Shown here: positions 44,546 to 55,945 of the stretch, piece by piece | Layout: the number at the start of each line of letters is the position of its first letter | Position numbering within the stretch: the first letter of the stretch is position 1 | NCBI GenBank assembly: GCA_963930645.1 | Contig: OZ005652.1 | Span: 350,448,602-350,512,601, forward strand | Reading direction: 5' to 3' | DNA length: 64,000 nt | Source of the DNA: Salticus scenicus | Lineage: Eukaryota; Arthropoda; Arachnida; Araneae; Salticidae | Position numbers and translations under genes: made by a program | The notes under the pieces: model-generated | Told to the model about the DNA's origin: nothing | The model's database searches: none | What the model saw: the letters and a program-made list of their open reading frames with translations, nothing else

Positions 44546-45200
44546 CTCTTGATTTGTTTGGATTGTAAATGGTGTCTTACTGTTGCTTATTTGTAATTGT
44601 TATGTAATTTTATCGCTTGTTCCTGTATCTTAATATATTTTAGGTTCTTGTTTTTAACTGTTGTATTTTACTTTTAGTGTTTTATTCTAATGTTTTGGTA
44701 TTTGCTTTTGCTATGAATTGTTTTAACTTTTAAACTGTTGTTTTAACCTTTTGAACCTTGTAGTTTGTTAACTTGGGTTATTTTAGCTGTATTTATATTT
44801 TTGTATTTTAAACTTTGTGCTTATTGCTATTTTTAATACTGTTTTTGTATTTTGGCTATATGGTCTTTGTTACTTTATGGGAATTTCTGTTGCTGTTTTG
44901 CGTGTTCCTGTATATTTGTATTCACGCTGCTTGACATTTTGTTCAGTACGGTTGTTTTTGTTCTACTGTTTTATGCTTTTGTATTATTGGCTTTGTATGT
45001 AACACTTCCATGCGACTCTGTATTTTTGATTTTTCCAATTTTTTTTTTTTTTTCTGCTGGTTTTCTGGGTTCGTTCTCCTGGCTGAGTTTTGGTTGGATG
45101 GTGGATGCTTCTTTTTCCGACCGTCCTTGGGCCTTCGGGCCGGCCATAAACCTTCGGGTTGGTCGACGGTTTCGGGGGTAATTTTACTTCCTACTTGCGC
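44546..45200 (+). mobile_element. LINE 3' untranslated region
   Basis: T-rich sequence following the ORF2 stop, ending in a GC hairpin zone: GGGCCTTCGGGCCGGCC, then ACCTTCGGGTTGGTCGAC. Structured 3' ends of this kind are used by LINE reverse transcriptases for template recognition. The frames over this T-rich zone (44817-45254) have no motifs. Confidence 0.5.
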
Positions 45201-45231
45201 ATACATGAAGTTTTCATTGCGATGCTGACTT

Positions 45232-45497
45232 AAGCTGCCTTCAAACTCTGGCAACGATGCAGAACGACAAAATTCTTAAATTATCCATTGTCCGAAAGTG
45301 ACCCTTGAAATTTTGCACATGTTTACAATGAAGGACATTACTTTTTATTGTTCTGTTACAAAAGAGACCCAGTCCTCATTCAATTATCGCACTAGGAAGG
45401 TTGTGAGCCGCCACTCCAGCGAGCGTCGACTCTCAAATACCCCATCAAAGGAATATCAAAAGACGCTTTGCAAGTTGCCAGAGTTTGAAGGCAGCTT
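45232..45497. mobile_element. Short MITE with 24-bp inverted ends
   Basis: AAGCTGCCTTCAAACTCTGG at 45232 is matched by its complement ending at 45497; the 24-bp arms are identical. Interior about 218 bp, non-coding. Flanks are compatible with TA. Confidence 0.75.
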
Positions 45498-45499
45498 TA

Positions 45500-46620
45500 G
45501 TGGACAAAGCTTTATTGTGAAGATGTTTTCCCTCAAATAAGAAGCACACACTGAATCTCCAGTTAGTGATGTCGTAACTTGCAGAGCTGCGAACTTTTTA
45601 AACTTTTAAATCAGAATTGACACCAGTATTTTTAAATGGAATATGTTATATATATTTTCAACGATTAATATTACCAAAAACAGCTATAAAAATTTTTTGG
45701 TTTGAAGTCTCCCTTGAAAAACGGGAGACTTGGCACCTATGAACTTGTTTGCAACCTACAATTTGTGATCATGGCGGACACACAGAATAGGAGTAATGCA
45801 TGCCTGCAAGCATTTCCATGCAAATATAGTTTTTCACGGAAATGTGTGATTTTTACTCACGTACAGCGCCTCTATCGACGAAATTGTTTTACTTTACCCT
45901 TCCCTCTTTCCTTCGAAAAGAATCTTCCTTCAAGATAACTTTTTCTGCAAACCGCATTCCGTTCTAGCAGTTCTTTCAATTTTGATGAATTTTTTTAAAT
46001 GTATACAGACTTAAGGGACACCCGGCATTCTTAAACTACTTTATCTTCTCTGACGGATATATGCGCTCACTGAGCTATTGTTTTTTCAATAATACATTTA
46101 TAATTCAAAATTATATAGCTATTCATTTTTAGATTTTTTCTCTGAAATAGAACAATCATAAACAATAGTAATAGCATTTATCTTAAATACGTAATTAATC
46201 TTTTAATCTAAAGTTTAAATAATCATTATTTTAACACTTTTTTAAAAATTGTACTGTTAAAACAACATTACAATTTTAGATTTTTATAAGGCAATCAGAG
46301 GGTTCATAAATATCATATTTCCCAATATGATATCCATAAATAAAAAAGAATCTATGCACACTCTATATACAAACTCTTCTAGGGTTTTCGTGCGCAGTAA
46401 TATAAGAGACATTATAGAACTCTTGAGCTACATCAGGCGGCAGCAATTTCTTTTTACAAACTGCAAACAACTAACAAACTATGAATCAACTCTTTTTCTT
46501 TCAGTTCAAAGCGCTGGCTAAATACCTGATGATATTTTACCAACAATGGCGACTGTCGCTTCTATTTGATTTTGAAAAATAGGGAAAATAGCTCAATAGC
46601 TATCCAAGATCTATTTTACA
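45500..46620. other. Mostly AT-rich stretch, no gene established
   Basis: A frame at 45702-45938 has an internal ATG in a good context (ATCATGGCGGAC) but no recognisable protein motif and no splice signals in support. Nothing else recognised. Confidence 0.4.
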
Positions 46621-46659
46621 TACGCGTAAGTGTTTGTATTTAACTTGTTACATATTCGC

Positions 46660-46790
46660 AAAAATTCAAATGATGGTCAAGACGTTTTTAGAAATTTTAA
46701 AATGTGTAAATTTAATGAAAACCGAAAGTAGATAATTTTTACGTATCCAATAACTTCATATGTAAATGTAGAAAAAGTAAAAATGGGTCA
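46660..46790 (+). repeat. R1-type 3' end
   Basis: ATGGTCAAGACG, AAATGTGTAAATTTAATGAA, TTTTTACGTATCCAATAACT and a decayed terminal hairpin ending GAAAAAGTAAAAA. An (AAT)n run follows at 46797-46824. Confidence 0.55.
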
Positions 46791-46796
46791 GATCTA

Positions 46797-46827
<31 letters not shown>

Positions 46828-46829
46828 TA

Positions 46830-47500
46830 AATAAATATACAGGTATTCAATTTAAACCTTGAAAATTGTTTACGTGAATATAATATTTGTAGTTCGTTAC
46901 GTAATTTTTAATTAGAGATTAGAATTTCAAATTTGCTTAATTTTTATCAATGATTCTTTCTTAAATCTCACATGAATAATTAATAAATAATGTACTTTTA
47001 ATTCTGTTATATAAATTACATTTGAAACAACTTATCTAAGAAATTAACATTACAACGGTCAAAATATGTTGGATCAGACATCATAAGATATCTAACTTTG
47101 CACATCTATGAAAAAAAACAACCTTTTTTTACAGAGGTATTTCAACAGAGATTCTGACGTGTTTTATCAGAGCATAAAGGAAAATTTATGATCAAATTAT
47201 TACTCGTTCTACTTATTGTTCATGACTGATTTATTTTCCCAGTTATTATTAAGGATTATATAAACAATTTGCCAGAATTAGGTTTATTTTTTCTTCATTT
47301 CAACGTCTAATTTATTTCTATTGTTAAAATAATAATAATAATAATTTACTATGGCTATCACAAAGAGTTTCTCCTATATCATAGTATGTATTAGAGCACA
47401 CTACAAGTTAGCATGTGTTAAGGAAAAAAAGAAAAAAAAACGCTTTGTTATAAGGTCACAAATTTTTAAAGCCGTTATGCCATTTTCATAACGAAATATT
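46830..47500. other. AT-rich spacer
   Basis: No gene or element recognised; (AAT)n at 47329-47343. Confidence 0.5.
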
Positions 47501-47504
47501 GATA

Positions 47505-48470
47505 AAAGGGTTTTTAGCAAGATATAAAATTTTTTAGCCGTTTAAACTGAAAATTTGGTTTTAAGCGGCCATGTTTCTCATCCAAGCGAGATGACCGTAA
47601 GTTAAAAAGCCATTGCTTATAAGATCGGTTTGTATTATATTTAGAACATAAAAGAGATTCAGAAAAAGTGTTCAGCAGCATAATTTCTTTAACTATAGTA
47701 CAGCAACTATTAAACGAAGCAGGTTTAAACGAAGCAGGTTTAAATGACAGAAAATTTGAAAAAGTTCCATTCTTAGTGAAGAGAATCAGGAAAGCAAGAC
47801 CTCAGATGGCTAAAGAAATTAAAAAATGATTAGTTAATTATTGGGCTCAACTGGCTCTCTTTGATGAGTCAAGTTTAACTTATTTCGAGATAAAGAAAAC
47901 AAGCAGATCTGACAACGAAAATATGACCGACTTAATGAAAATCGCACTTTTAAAACAGTGACACATTCTCCTTACATTTTGGTACGGAGGTGCTTAATTT
48001 TTCAAACAGTCGGGCAAATTTTTATGCTCAAGGGATCAATTAACTCGAAGTAAAACACAATCTTCATAAAAGTGATGCCTGACCGACTACTTTGGAGGTA
48101 TCTTCGACATTTCCGCAAACAGCATTTCAAGATGATAATGCACCTCACTACACGACTTCTGTGGTAAGTTTATTCACTTCAAATTGTCAAAATTTCTTAT
48201 CCATTCCCATGAGAACCTATAATTCTGTAAGTAATCATACCTTTTTTCACTTTAAGTTAAATCCCACAAAGGATATAGTAGAATTTCTTCTTTACCAGAC
48301 ATTGAAATAGCCCTAATCGCAATCCGCTCGAAAATGTTTCGTCTATAAAAAGACGGGGGAGAGGGGAGAGGATTCGAAATTTGCAGCCTATAACTCTGCC
48401 AGAACTAGAAAAAATTATTTGTGATATTTGACACATTGAGATTTAAATTAAAACACTGTATAAAACTATG
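47505..48470 (+). pseudogene. Tc1-like transposase pseudogene
   Basis: Starts with the same 5' sequence as 23430. The frame gives RDSEKVFSSIISLTIVQQLL, a small in-frame duplication LNEAGLNEAGL, KFEKVPFLVKRIRKARPQMA, then a stop. The catalytic part follows in pieces: LALFDESSL (first Asp), FQDDNAPHYT (second Asp, about 48118-48150) and a decayed NRNPLENV (third acidic residue, about 48315-48340). Order and spacing are those of Tc1-like DDE transposases. Several stops and frameshifts make it inactive. Confidence 0.8.
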
Positions 48471-48584
48471 CCATTGTGCATTAAAGCAGTAATTTCATAT
48501 AAAGGTGGAATTAACTCAATGCAGAATACACATTTTTAATAAAAATTGCTTAGATCTAACAAATAAATAGTTTTATTTCATATA

Positions 48585-49468
48585 CAGGGTTTCCAAGAAT
48601 TATCTTTACAACTTTAAACTTTAATAACTTCTAAAATAAAAAATATATTTACATTCTGTTTTCTGCAGTTATTAGTGCAACTAATAGAGTTTGTTCCAGT
48701 TTAGGCTAACCAGTTTTAAATAACCATGTGGGCCTTACAGGAGAAATCACAGTGTGTAGCATAGTTCATAGAGAGCAAATCGGACACACAGGTTCAATGG
48801 AACTTCCGGACCAAATTTCAAAAGGGCCCACCATCCAGGCTCACCATCCGTGCATGGCACACCAGCTTCATGACCATAGGCTCTGTGTTGCATAATAAAG
48901 GAGCATGACGACCCAGAACAAGTGCTGAAAATGTTGAGTGGGTATGTGAAGCATTCCCACTTTTTACGCAATCTGAAAAATTCAGTTCGTTCAGCTGCTA
49001 GACAATTGCAGGTAACTCAGGTCCACAGTCTACATGGTGCTTCACAAACTGTTGCGCCTCTATGCCTATAAGGTACAGTAGCTGCCAGCATTGTTACCAA
49101 CAGACAAACCAAAACGTGCAGAGTTTGCCATAGAGAAATTACACCGTATCGATGAAGATGAAGGGTTCTTGAAACAGGTGTTCTTAAGTGAAGACGCAAC
49201 ATTTCATGTGTCTGGCCAGTTAAACCATCATAACGAACAAATATGGGGTTCAGAAACACCACAGCGTACTTGGCAGAAAAATGAATACAGACTGGATGTG
49301 CTTAGGGCCACACATGGTGCACATGTTGAGGTAAAAAAAAATTAAGACAAATAAATAAATAAACTTGATGAGTTGCCCTATTAACTGCAGAAAACAGTAT
49401 GTAAATATCTTTTTCATTTTAGAAGTTATTAAAGTTTAAAATTGTAAAGATAATTCTTGGACACCCTG
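48585..49468 (+). mobile_element. Mariner-type element with ~85-bp inverted repeats, deleted
   Basis: CAGGGTTTCCAAGAATTATC at 48585 and its complement ending ACACCCTG at 49468 are inverted, flanked by TA on both sides, and the arms stay similar for about 85 bp to the ACTGCAGAAAACAG block. The interior holds a deleted transposase. Confidence 0.85.
48725..49345 (+). pseudogene. DUF4817-type mariner transposase, internally deleted
   Basis: The N-terminal helix-turn-helix part reads EKSQCVA, FIESKSDTQVQWNFRTKFQK, GPPSRLTIRAWH, HNKGA, RPRTSAENVEWVCEAFPLF, matching the DUF4817-bearing transposases common in arthropods. From 49091 one frame reads KLHRIDEDEGFLKQVFLSED, ATFHVSGQLNHHNEQIWGSE, then jumps to RTWQKNEYRLDVLRATHGAH and VEV. 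Normally over 100 residues with the second and third catalytic acids stand between GSE and the WQ..YR.D..R.T.GAH.E tail, so those are deleted. FSDEATFH has become LSEDATFH. Not functional. Confidence 0.8.
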
Positions 49469-49630
49469 TATTAAAATATAAGTTGTTTATTTCATATAAT
49501 AAATCATAATAGAATACAAAGTGTATGGTTATTGCCCAAACGTCAGTGGATAATGATATTTTGCTGTAATTCCATTAAATCTAAAAATCAAGTTTTTTGC
49601 AAGGGGTCTATATTCGTATGCACTGTAAAA

Positions 49631-49696
49631 CTAGTATGTTGTGGCCACCACATGACTTTCTTCTATCTTTTCCTATACAAATTCACTCAGCAACAA

Positions 49697-49730
<34 letters not shown>

Positions 49731-50653
49731 TGGGACTTTGACAAAATTTTGGGTAAAATATGAAAATTATTCTAAGTTTGTCAAAACACGGAAACCGTGG
49801 GATTTTGACAAAATTAGGGGAAAAAAGCAAAAGTTAGTTTAAGTTTGTCAGACACGGAAACCGTGGGAGTTTGATAGAATTAAGGGGAGAGGAAAAAAAA
49901 AAAAAAAAAAAAGTGGGACTTAAACAAATTTTTACATTTTACCCAAAATTTTGTCAAAGTCCCACTTTTTTTTTTTTTTTTTCCTCTCCCCTTAATTCTA
50001 TCAAACTCCCACGGTTTCCGTGTTCTGACAAACTTAAACAAATTTTTGCATTTCCCCCCCAATTTTGTCAAAGTCCCACGGTTTCCGTGTTTTGACAAAT
50101 TTAGAATAATTTTCACATTTTACCCAAAATTTTGTCAAAGTTTGTCAAAACACGGAAACCGTGGAACTTTGACAAAATTAGGGGAAAAATGCAAAAATAT
50201 GTTAAAGTTTGTCAAGACACGGAAACCGTAGGACTTTGACAAAATTAGGGGAAAAAAGCAAAAATTAGTTTAAGTTTGTCAGAACACGGAAACCGTGGGA
50301 GTTTGATAAAATTAAGGGGAGAAATTTTTTTTTTTTTTCTAAGTTTTTTTTTCGTAAAAAGTAAAAAAATCGATAACTTTGTTTTAAATTATCACAGATT
50401 TATAGTTCAACCATTCGTTTTAAAGGTACTGACGAGACCTTTCGAAAGATACCCATCTTGAAAATTTTTGCCTTTATCACCCTGTTGAAAATTTAGAAAA
50501 AGCGGGATGGCAACGCAACCTGTAAGACGATTTTTACCAAAAGTTGATAGGCACTAATTTATGTCAAGGTGCAACTACATACCAATTTGTATGAAATTCT
50601 GTGCAGTAGTTCCAGAGATACAGTTGCCACAAAATTTTGTCACACACACACAC

Positions 50654-50697
<44 letters not shown>

Positions 50698-50816
50698 TTT
50701 CTAAAAATGGTAAAATCGTGTTCTACACCTCTCAAAACGTGTAAATCCATCAAAAACCGGAAATCGAAAATTTTTACGAATCCAATACTTTCTTCTATTG
50801 AAGATAGAAGAAAGTA
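49631..50816 (-). mobile_element. R1 repeat, full-length copy 2, carrying a minisatellite
   Basis: CTAGTATGTTGTGGCCACCA start, CTTTCTTCTATCTTTTCC and AAATTCACTCAG as in copy 1; the right part has GAAAAAGCGGGATGGCAACG, (GACA)n at 50655-50695, CCTCTCAAAACGTGTAAATC and the terminal hairpin ACTTTCTTCTATTGAAGATAG...AAAGT. The central part is replaced by the minisatellite. Confidence 0.65.
49728..50330. repeat. ~67-bp minisatellite in mixed orientation
   Basis: CACGGAAACCGTGG occurs at 49787, 49852, 50151, 50218 (one change) and 50285 on the plus strand and as its complement at 50009 and 50076, spaced 65-67 bp within each run. The unit also holds GACAAAATTAGGGGAAAAA. CACGG..CCGTG is itself a hairpin. 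Orientation runs two forward, two reverse, three forward. Confidence 0.9.
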
Positions 50817-50970
50817 AAAAGAATTGTAAAATCACAGGACTTGACCGTATAATTTTACGAGAAACAACCCTATTGTTAGCTAAATGGTCATAGCCCGTAA
50901 ATTGTTGTCCTGAAAGCATAATTTTGGAATACTGGAATTTTTTTATGTACAAAAGCCGTTAATCTACTAA

Positions 50971-51293
50971 GGGAGGCATACTATTGTAACAATCGCAGCT
51001 ATCGTAGATCACAAGTCGGATCGTACACTCCGCAGCAAAAGTATCCGAGCACTAGCAATAATCCCCGTCTTAAAAATGTACACTTAATACTGCTTTGTTA
51101 AATAAATCCTTGTTGAGTCATGTTCTTAGTCTTTCTAAAAACTTGGTTCGACAAGAATTTATTTAACAAAGCAGTATTAAGTGTACTTTTTTTAGACGGG
51201 ATTATTGCTAGTGCTCGGATACGTTTGCTGCAGAGTGTACGATCCGACTTGTGATCTACGATAGCTGCGATTGTTACAATAGTATGCCTCCCT
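50971..51293. mobile_element. Foldback MITE with near-perfect arms
   Basis: GGGAGGCATACTATTGTAAC at 50971 is mirrored to 51293 and the arms match for about 140 bp, including CACTCCGCAGCAAAAGTATC and AGCAATAATCCCCGTCT. TAA stands on both sides, as in PIF/Harbinger insertions, although the inner CACTCCGCAGC end next to TA looks Tc1-like. A decayed fragment of the inner arm is at 57435-57520. Confidence 0.85.
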
Positions 51294-51542
51294 AAAATTG
51301 CTCAAATCTGCCATCAAATTGTATTTTTCCGGTCAAATCTCTTCTTCAAGTGTAAAGTGGTGGCTTTTCATTGACGTCATAAAAGAATCACTTCATATCT
51401 GTAACTGAAAATATAATTGTATTTTTATTGATTGAGATATTTTATTTATATATTTATACAAATAATGATTGATATAGAAAAGCTATTGTTTTTATAATTT
51501 TATTCAAAGAATTTTCGTTGCTAATATATACATATTTTCCAG
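51294..51542 (+). other. Spacer ending in a splice-acceptor-like site
   Basis: AT-rich; the last bases TACATATTTTCCAGCAG form a pyrimidine-rich acceptor with two alternative AGs (CAGCAG). Confidence 0.4.
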
Positions 51543-51680
51543 CAGTATGTTTTTACAGAAAAGAAATGGCAACGGGACCGTCTTATTTTCACAACATACA
51601 TGTCCGCCTGCTCCCGTTTGTTTAATTCTCCTCACTTCGATGCAGTTATTGAATATCAAGCTGAACAACATGTTTTTTGA
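51543..51680 (+). CDS. Candidate terminal coding exon of an unknown host gene
   Basis: Directly after an acceptor-like TTTTCCAG, one frame stays open for 45 codons to a TGA at 51678-51680 and reads QYVFTEKKWQRDRLIF, TTYMSACSRLFNSPHFDAV, IEYQAEQHVF. The composition (mixed charged, aromatic and Cys/Pro residues, no low complexity) is protein-like, unlike the Lys/Asn/Phe/Ile-rich chance frames elsewhere, and the exon is GC-richer than its flanks. A strong donor-like AAGGTAAGT lies 20 bp after the stop, so the last intron may be in the 3' untranslated region or the exon may be alternatively spliced. I do not recognise the protein. The next ~3 kb is free of obvious repeats, which fits a gene's 3' region. 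Confidence 0.4.
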   Translation, partial: QYVFTEKKWQRDRLIFTTYMSACSRLFNSPHFDAVIEYQAEQHVF

Positions 51681-51700
51681 ACTGCCATTTGAATTATCAA

Positions 51701-54540
51701 GGTAAGTTAATTAAAGGATTTCTAATTTTTGTACCTATGTTTGTTAAGTTTTCTAACGCGCGCGAAAAGCGTGCACTAAGAAGTCTGCAAATACTTGTCA
51801 GATTACTGATCATAATTTTAGGTGTCTTATTATTATATAACTCAGATGTATGATAAACATGGTTTAATTTGCGCTATACTTCGCTTCTACTTCTAGTAAT
51901 CAATTGGAGTAAATAGACAAACATTCAAACTCAACAAAACTCACAGAGTTGATTTTAATGTTTATAAATAATGCTTTATTATTTTATAAGTAATACGCTC
52001 TCTAGTACCTGCTGGTGTAGCTAAAAATATTATTTTAAAAACTAAAATACTCAACGATATGTTATGTAACTTTTCATCGCTTGATTATAAATACTTTGCT
52101 AACCTTTTATTCATTCATTTTAATTATACATAAATATATTTTAAATATTGTTCTTCTGCTAAGAAAATAAAAGTAAAAATTGTAAAAATAAAGGAATAAC
52201 ACAAATTTTTAGAAGGATATACATGCTGTGGTAGTTAGACTTTGGTACTTTTTTTTATCGGAAATTAAATCTTGATGCTGAAAGTACTGAAATACATAAG
52301 TGTTGTTTCTATATACAACAATCAATAAATAGCAGTTGCGTAAATGTGACTCTCTGTTTTAATTAGTTATATTTTGTTAAGATTTTTGTACATCTAATAA
52401 CGTTTAATGGTATTCTCAAATTGTTTTTCGTAAAGTCAAAATTCTTCTGTAAATGTCTTATAGTAACTCCTCTTTTGAATTTTTCATAAATTTTCTATTG
52501 AAAGAACCAAACTGAAGAGCACTGAGTTCATATTAGTGGTTTAGGGTTGTGCAAAACTTAATTGCATTAATTTTCAAAAAGTTTTCTTGAATCTAAATGA
52601 AGTTTAAAAGTGTGGTGTTTAATAAATAAATATTTAAGATTTTTTTTTTAATTGGGCACAACTGATATTGTGTTTGTATTTTTGTTTAGTACTTCCAATA
52701 TTTATTATAATGTAAGTAGTTGTGTAGCATTGTCTATTAATAAATAATATGTATTATATAATGTTTTTATATTTTTTAACACGGCATGTTTGTGTATTAA
52801 CCCAGTAAAAAGATCGAAATCTCCCAAAATAAGTAGAACGACGAATATAAATGTAAAAGTGCAAAGACTTATAGTGAAATTGAGCCAATATAAATCAATT
52901 TGGAGTTTGTAAATTAATCTGTAATAATGTATGTGTAAACAATGTTTGAAAATTATATGCTTAAAAATTAATATGTTGTAAATATCTTCTTTTCTTTTAT
53001 TGGAAGAGCTTTTGATAAAATATTCAAAAGTATTTTTTCTTCCTCTTCTCTGCTACATTTGTAAGCTATTTAATGTACATTATGTTTAGAAACCTTTTAA
53101 ATTTTAAGATTCTTTCCCTATGCTTCTTGCATTTCCCAAAACAAAAGTCTTTCAAAAAGTGATTTCACTCATTTCTCAGGAGTATAGAAGAAAAGTTTAA
53201 AATTTTTAGGTTGATTTAAAAAAAAAAGGGAGGGGGGGGGAGTTTTTGAAAAGAACTTTATATCCCATTAGAAATATTATAATTTTATTTTGTAAATATA
53301 TTCTGTTCATGTTTAATTCTGAATATTTTCATGTTCAGTATCCTAGTCTCTTCATCTTTTCTCATACATAAGTAATATAATGGTTTGATTTAATGTTTAA
53401 ATTTTCAGATTTCACAAGCTGTTCTATAAATCCTAATTCAGATTCAATTAAACAAAATTTTGAGAGTAAAGCACTACATGTTCTTTAATAAATAAGACGT
53501 TTTAAAATTCCATTTATAATGAATTTTTTGCCTTATTTGATGTAAATTCTCTCTGAAGTGAATGAAGTTGCACAAATAAAAGTAAAACTTTAGAAAGAAC
53601 ATGTAGAGTTTAGAAAAAATATCTTTAAAATTGTAGTATTTCCATATTATCTCTAGAAAGTCGTACCTGTCTTTGTAGATGACAAACTACTAAACGAATG
53701 TTTTATACTTTATTTTATCTATGCCATATTAAGCATGAATAAAAGTTTTAGCTTTTTGTGATGAAATTCAGTCTTAATTTGGTGAAAAAATGTCATATAT
53801 GTAAAAGTAACTCTTGGAAAATTAGATTCTGAATACAAATGTTATGAATTATATTGGCCACATAAATGCCACCTTTTTGTATAATACTTACTTGCCACTA
53901 AAATTTTGATTTATTTAATAAAAGAAAAATTTCTGTTAAATTTTTGTAGTAAATGAAAGTTTAAAAATTGCCAGAAATATATATTTTTAAATAGCAATTC
54001 TCAAACAATTTGATTAATGATCATATTATTGATGATTACTCACAACTAATTGCTATATTTGAGAGTCTACGTCCACGAAGAAACAAGCTAATGTTAATTC
54101 CATGACAGCATACTCTTCGAAAATTTCTTGATTGCATAATTTTTTTTATTTCATCTGCAGTTTGTTTTATTTGTTTCTAAGAACAGAAAAACTGCAACCA
54201 AAATTGAAAAACTATAAATCGAATAATTCGTACGCTCCCATGAGATTAACATCTTGTTACTTTTATGCCATGAGCATAGCCTTTTAGTTCCCTCATCAAT
54301 TAGTTCTACGATTTCCTTTGTTAATACTAAGCTTATGGTTATGAAATGCTATCACATTCTCAAAACTATCTCATTAGAAAATGAACATTTTAAACATTTT
54401 TTTTTCTGTGACCTCTTAAGTTATCTTATGGTTTTTTCTGGAAAAATATTTCTAAAACACACATTTAATTTTGAATTTGATGCATTAAAATTATCGAAAC
54501 TAACGAGCTGAGAGTAAAAGATTTTAATTGGTCTCTGATC
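51701..54540. other. Longest stretch without recognised repeats
   Basis: AT-rich (TTTAATAA-type signals at many places), with no element termini or long inverted repeats seen. Possible intron or 3' region of the candidate gene. The frame at 54254-54511 has no motif. Confidence 0.4.
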
Positions 54541-54900
54541 GGTTTCCCGTGTCCCTTGGGGTGCCCTACTCAACTCCTAATTATTTTTCGTAACCCAGAC
54601 AGGAGTTCTACCCAGGCCGTCTTCTCAACGCACGTAATGGATTCACTGTTACACTTAGGTTTTCTCAGGGAGTTATTTATTTATTTATTCATTCTCAACT
54701 CCTGGTGCTTCACTCTAAACAATTTCTGCTAACACGGAGATTGGCTCAAAGAATAAAAATTCTAAATTTAATCCTTTTAGGCTATTCTTTCATTTTCTGA
54801 AAATTATGTTTTTATAATTTTTAGTTGGAGGTAAGCACTGGTTGCGACCAAATGCAGGCACTCAGAAGCACCTACTTGACTTGACTTAACACTTTAAATA
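54541..54900. repeat. Possible retroposon fragment
   Basis: A GC-richer patch (CCCGTGTCCCTTGGGGTGCC, CAGACAGGAGTTCTACCCAG) and a later GGTTGCGACCAAATGCAGGC, ending in CTTGACTTGACTTAAC, a short tandem tail like those of LINE/SINE 3' ends. No partner copy in the window. Confidence 0.3.
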
Positions 54901-55404
54901 AAAGTGTACATTTTAGAAATATTTTGCAATAAGAGAATAAGAGAGATGTTTTAAGAAAAGCATGCAGAAAATCGTTAAAAATATTAATATTTTAAAGAGA
55001 TAGTTTAAAAATACAAAAGCATTTCATATCCATAGGTTTAGCATTATTGTAAAAGAAGTCAGAAAGATGGTAAGGGGCTTTAATAATATGGATCTCTATT
55101 AGAAATCTGTGTCTAATATTCATACAGTATATAACTGACAAGGAAACATTTAAAAGGTGTCGTCTTTAAAAAATATTTAAAAATATATATGTGATTCTAC
55201 TCTGCATAAAACTCTAGAAAGTGGAAAAATTATCAGCTGAGAGGAACTGCAGTGACTGTTAAGCGATTCATTTTGAGTACTTGGCGGAGGAGCAAAACAC
55301 GGTTCTATAAAATTACATCTCATATAGAGATATCATAACCACACGCATCTTTGTAGAAAACCACAATTTTTATAAAAAAAAAAAAATCCACTTTAAAACA
55401 CGTA

Positions 55405-55865
55405 TAAAACAATACATTTAATTAAAATCATTAAAATTACATCGTGTCAAGGCCTTTCGCCCTGAGCGTCAGGGCATCATCAGGACAGAGCCATTTTAAC
55501 TAGAAGTACAGTAACATTTGATTTATATATACAAAAGAACCATATTACGGTTACAGTTATTATACATGAAAACAGATGAAACAGTTGAACGCAGATCAAT
55601 CACAAATGAAACAGTCTGAAAGCGTAGAGTCAAGCTTCACTTGGTTACTATGGAGACACTTTTTGTGCATCAGTTGAGTCCTTCTTAAATACAGTTGAAT
55701 TCTATTATGTTTCTATGGAGCAGCTTATAGTCTGTAGTAAAAGGAGCTTGCATTAATTGAAGTCTTTACAGGAAAAAGGAGAAAAACCGTAACCCTTTTG
55801 TTTAAAGTTCTTTTAGTTTGTCCGATATAGAAGAAAACATCCTGATTAAGTTTTAGTGGAATTTT
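55405..55865 (-). mobile_element. Penelope-like element remnant, left arm
   Basis: On the minus strand: the start of the GIY-YIG domain (QDVFFYIGQTKRTLNKR, about 55850-55800), then a jump into the terminal region with TTACTACAGACTATAAGCTG, GGACTCAACTGATGCACAAA and the hammerhead-like motif at 55443-55490. Most of the endonuclease is deleted. Confidence 0.75.
55443..55490 (-). ncRNA. Hammerhead-ribozyme-like motif, family 2, copy d
   Basis: On the minus strand: stem I TGTC, core CTGATGA (55483-55477), one unpaired T, stem II GCCCTGA-CGC-TCAGGGC (seven perfect pairs), GAAA, palindromic AGGCCT for stem III, U at the cleavage position, then GACA completing stem I. All core elements are intact; only the extra T after CTGATGA departs from the textbook core. 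It differs from copy e in the stem II loop (CGC against TGT). Confidence 0.6.
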
Positions 55866-55945
55866 ATAACCCCCCCCCTCCCCTCCCAGTGGGTATAGTT
55901 AAATCACGATCATTTAAGCTTAGATCTAAGCTTAAATGATCTAAG
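55866..55945. other. Junction of the two Penelope-like arms
   Basis: C run at 55872-55881, then the palindrome AAGCTTAGATCTAAGCTT at 55917-55934, followed by a partial repeat of the same words. Confidence 0.7.

Noticed and set aside
44817..45254. Membrane-protein-like frames (Phe/Leu/Tyr-rich) after the LINE fragment
   Set aside because: They arise from the T-rich 3' untranslated region of the LINE; hydrophobicity is a by-product of T-rich codons.
45702..45938. Small gene starting at ATCATGGCGGAC
   Set aside because: Good start context only; the translated sequence has no motif and the region has repeat character.
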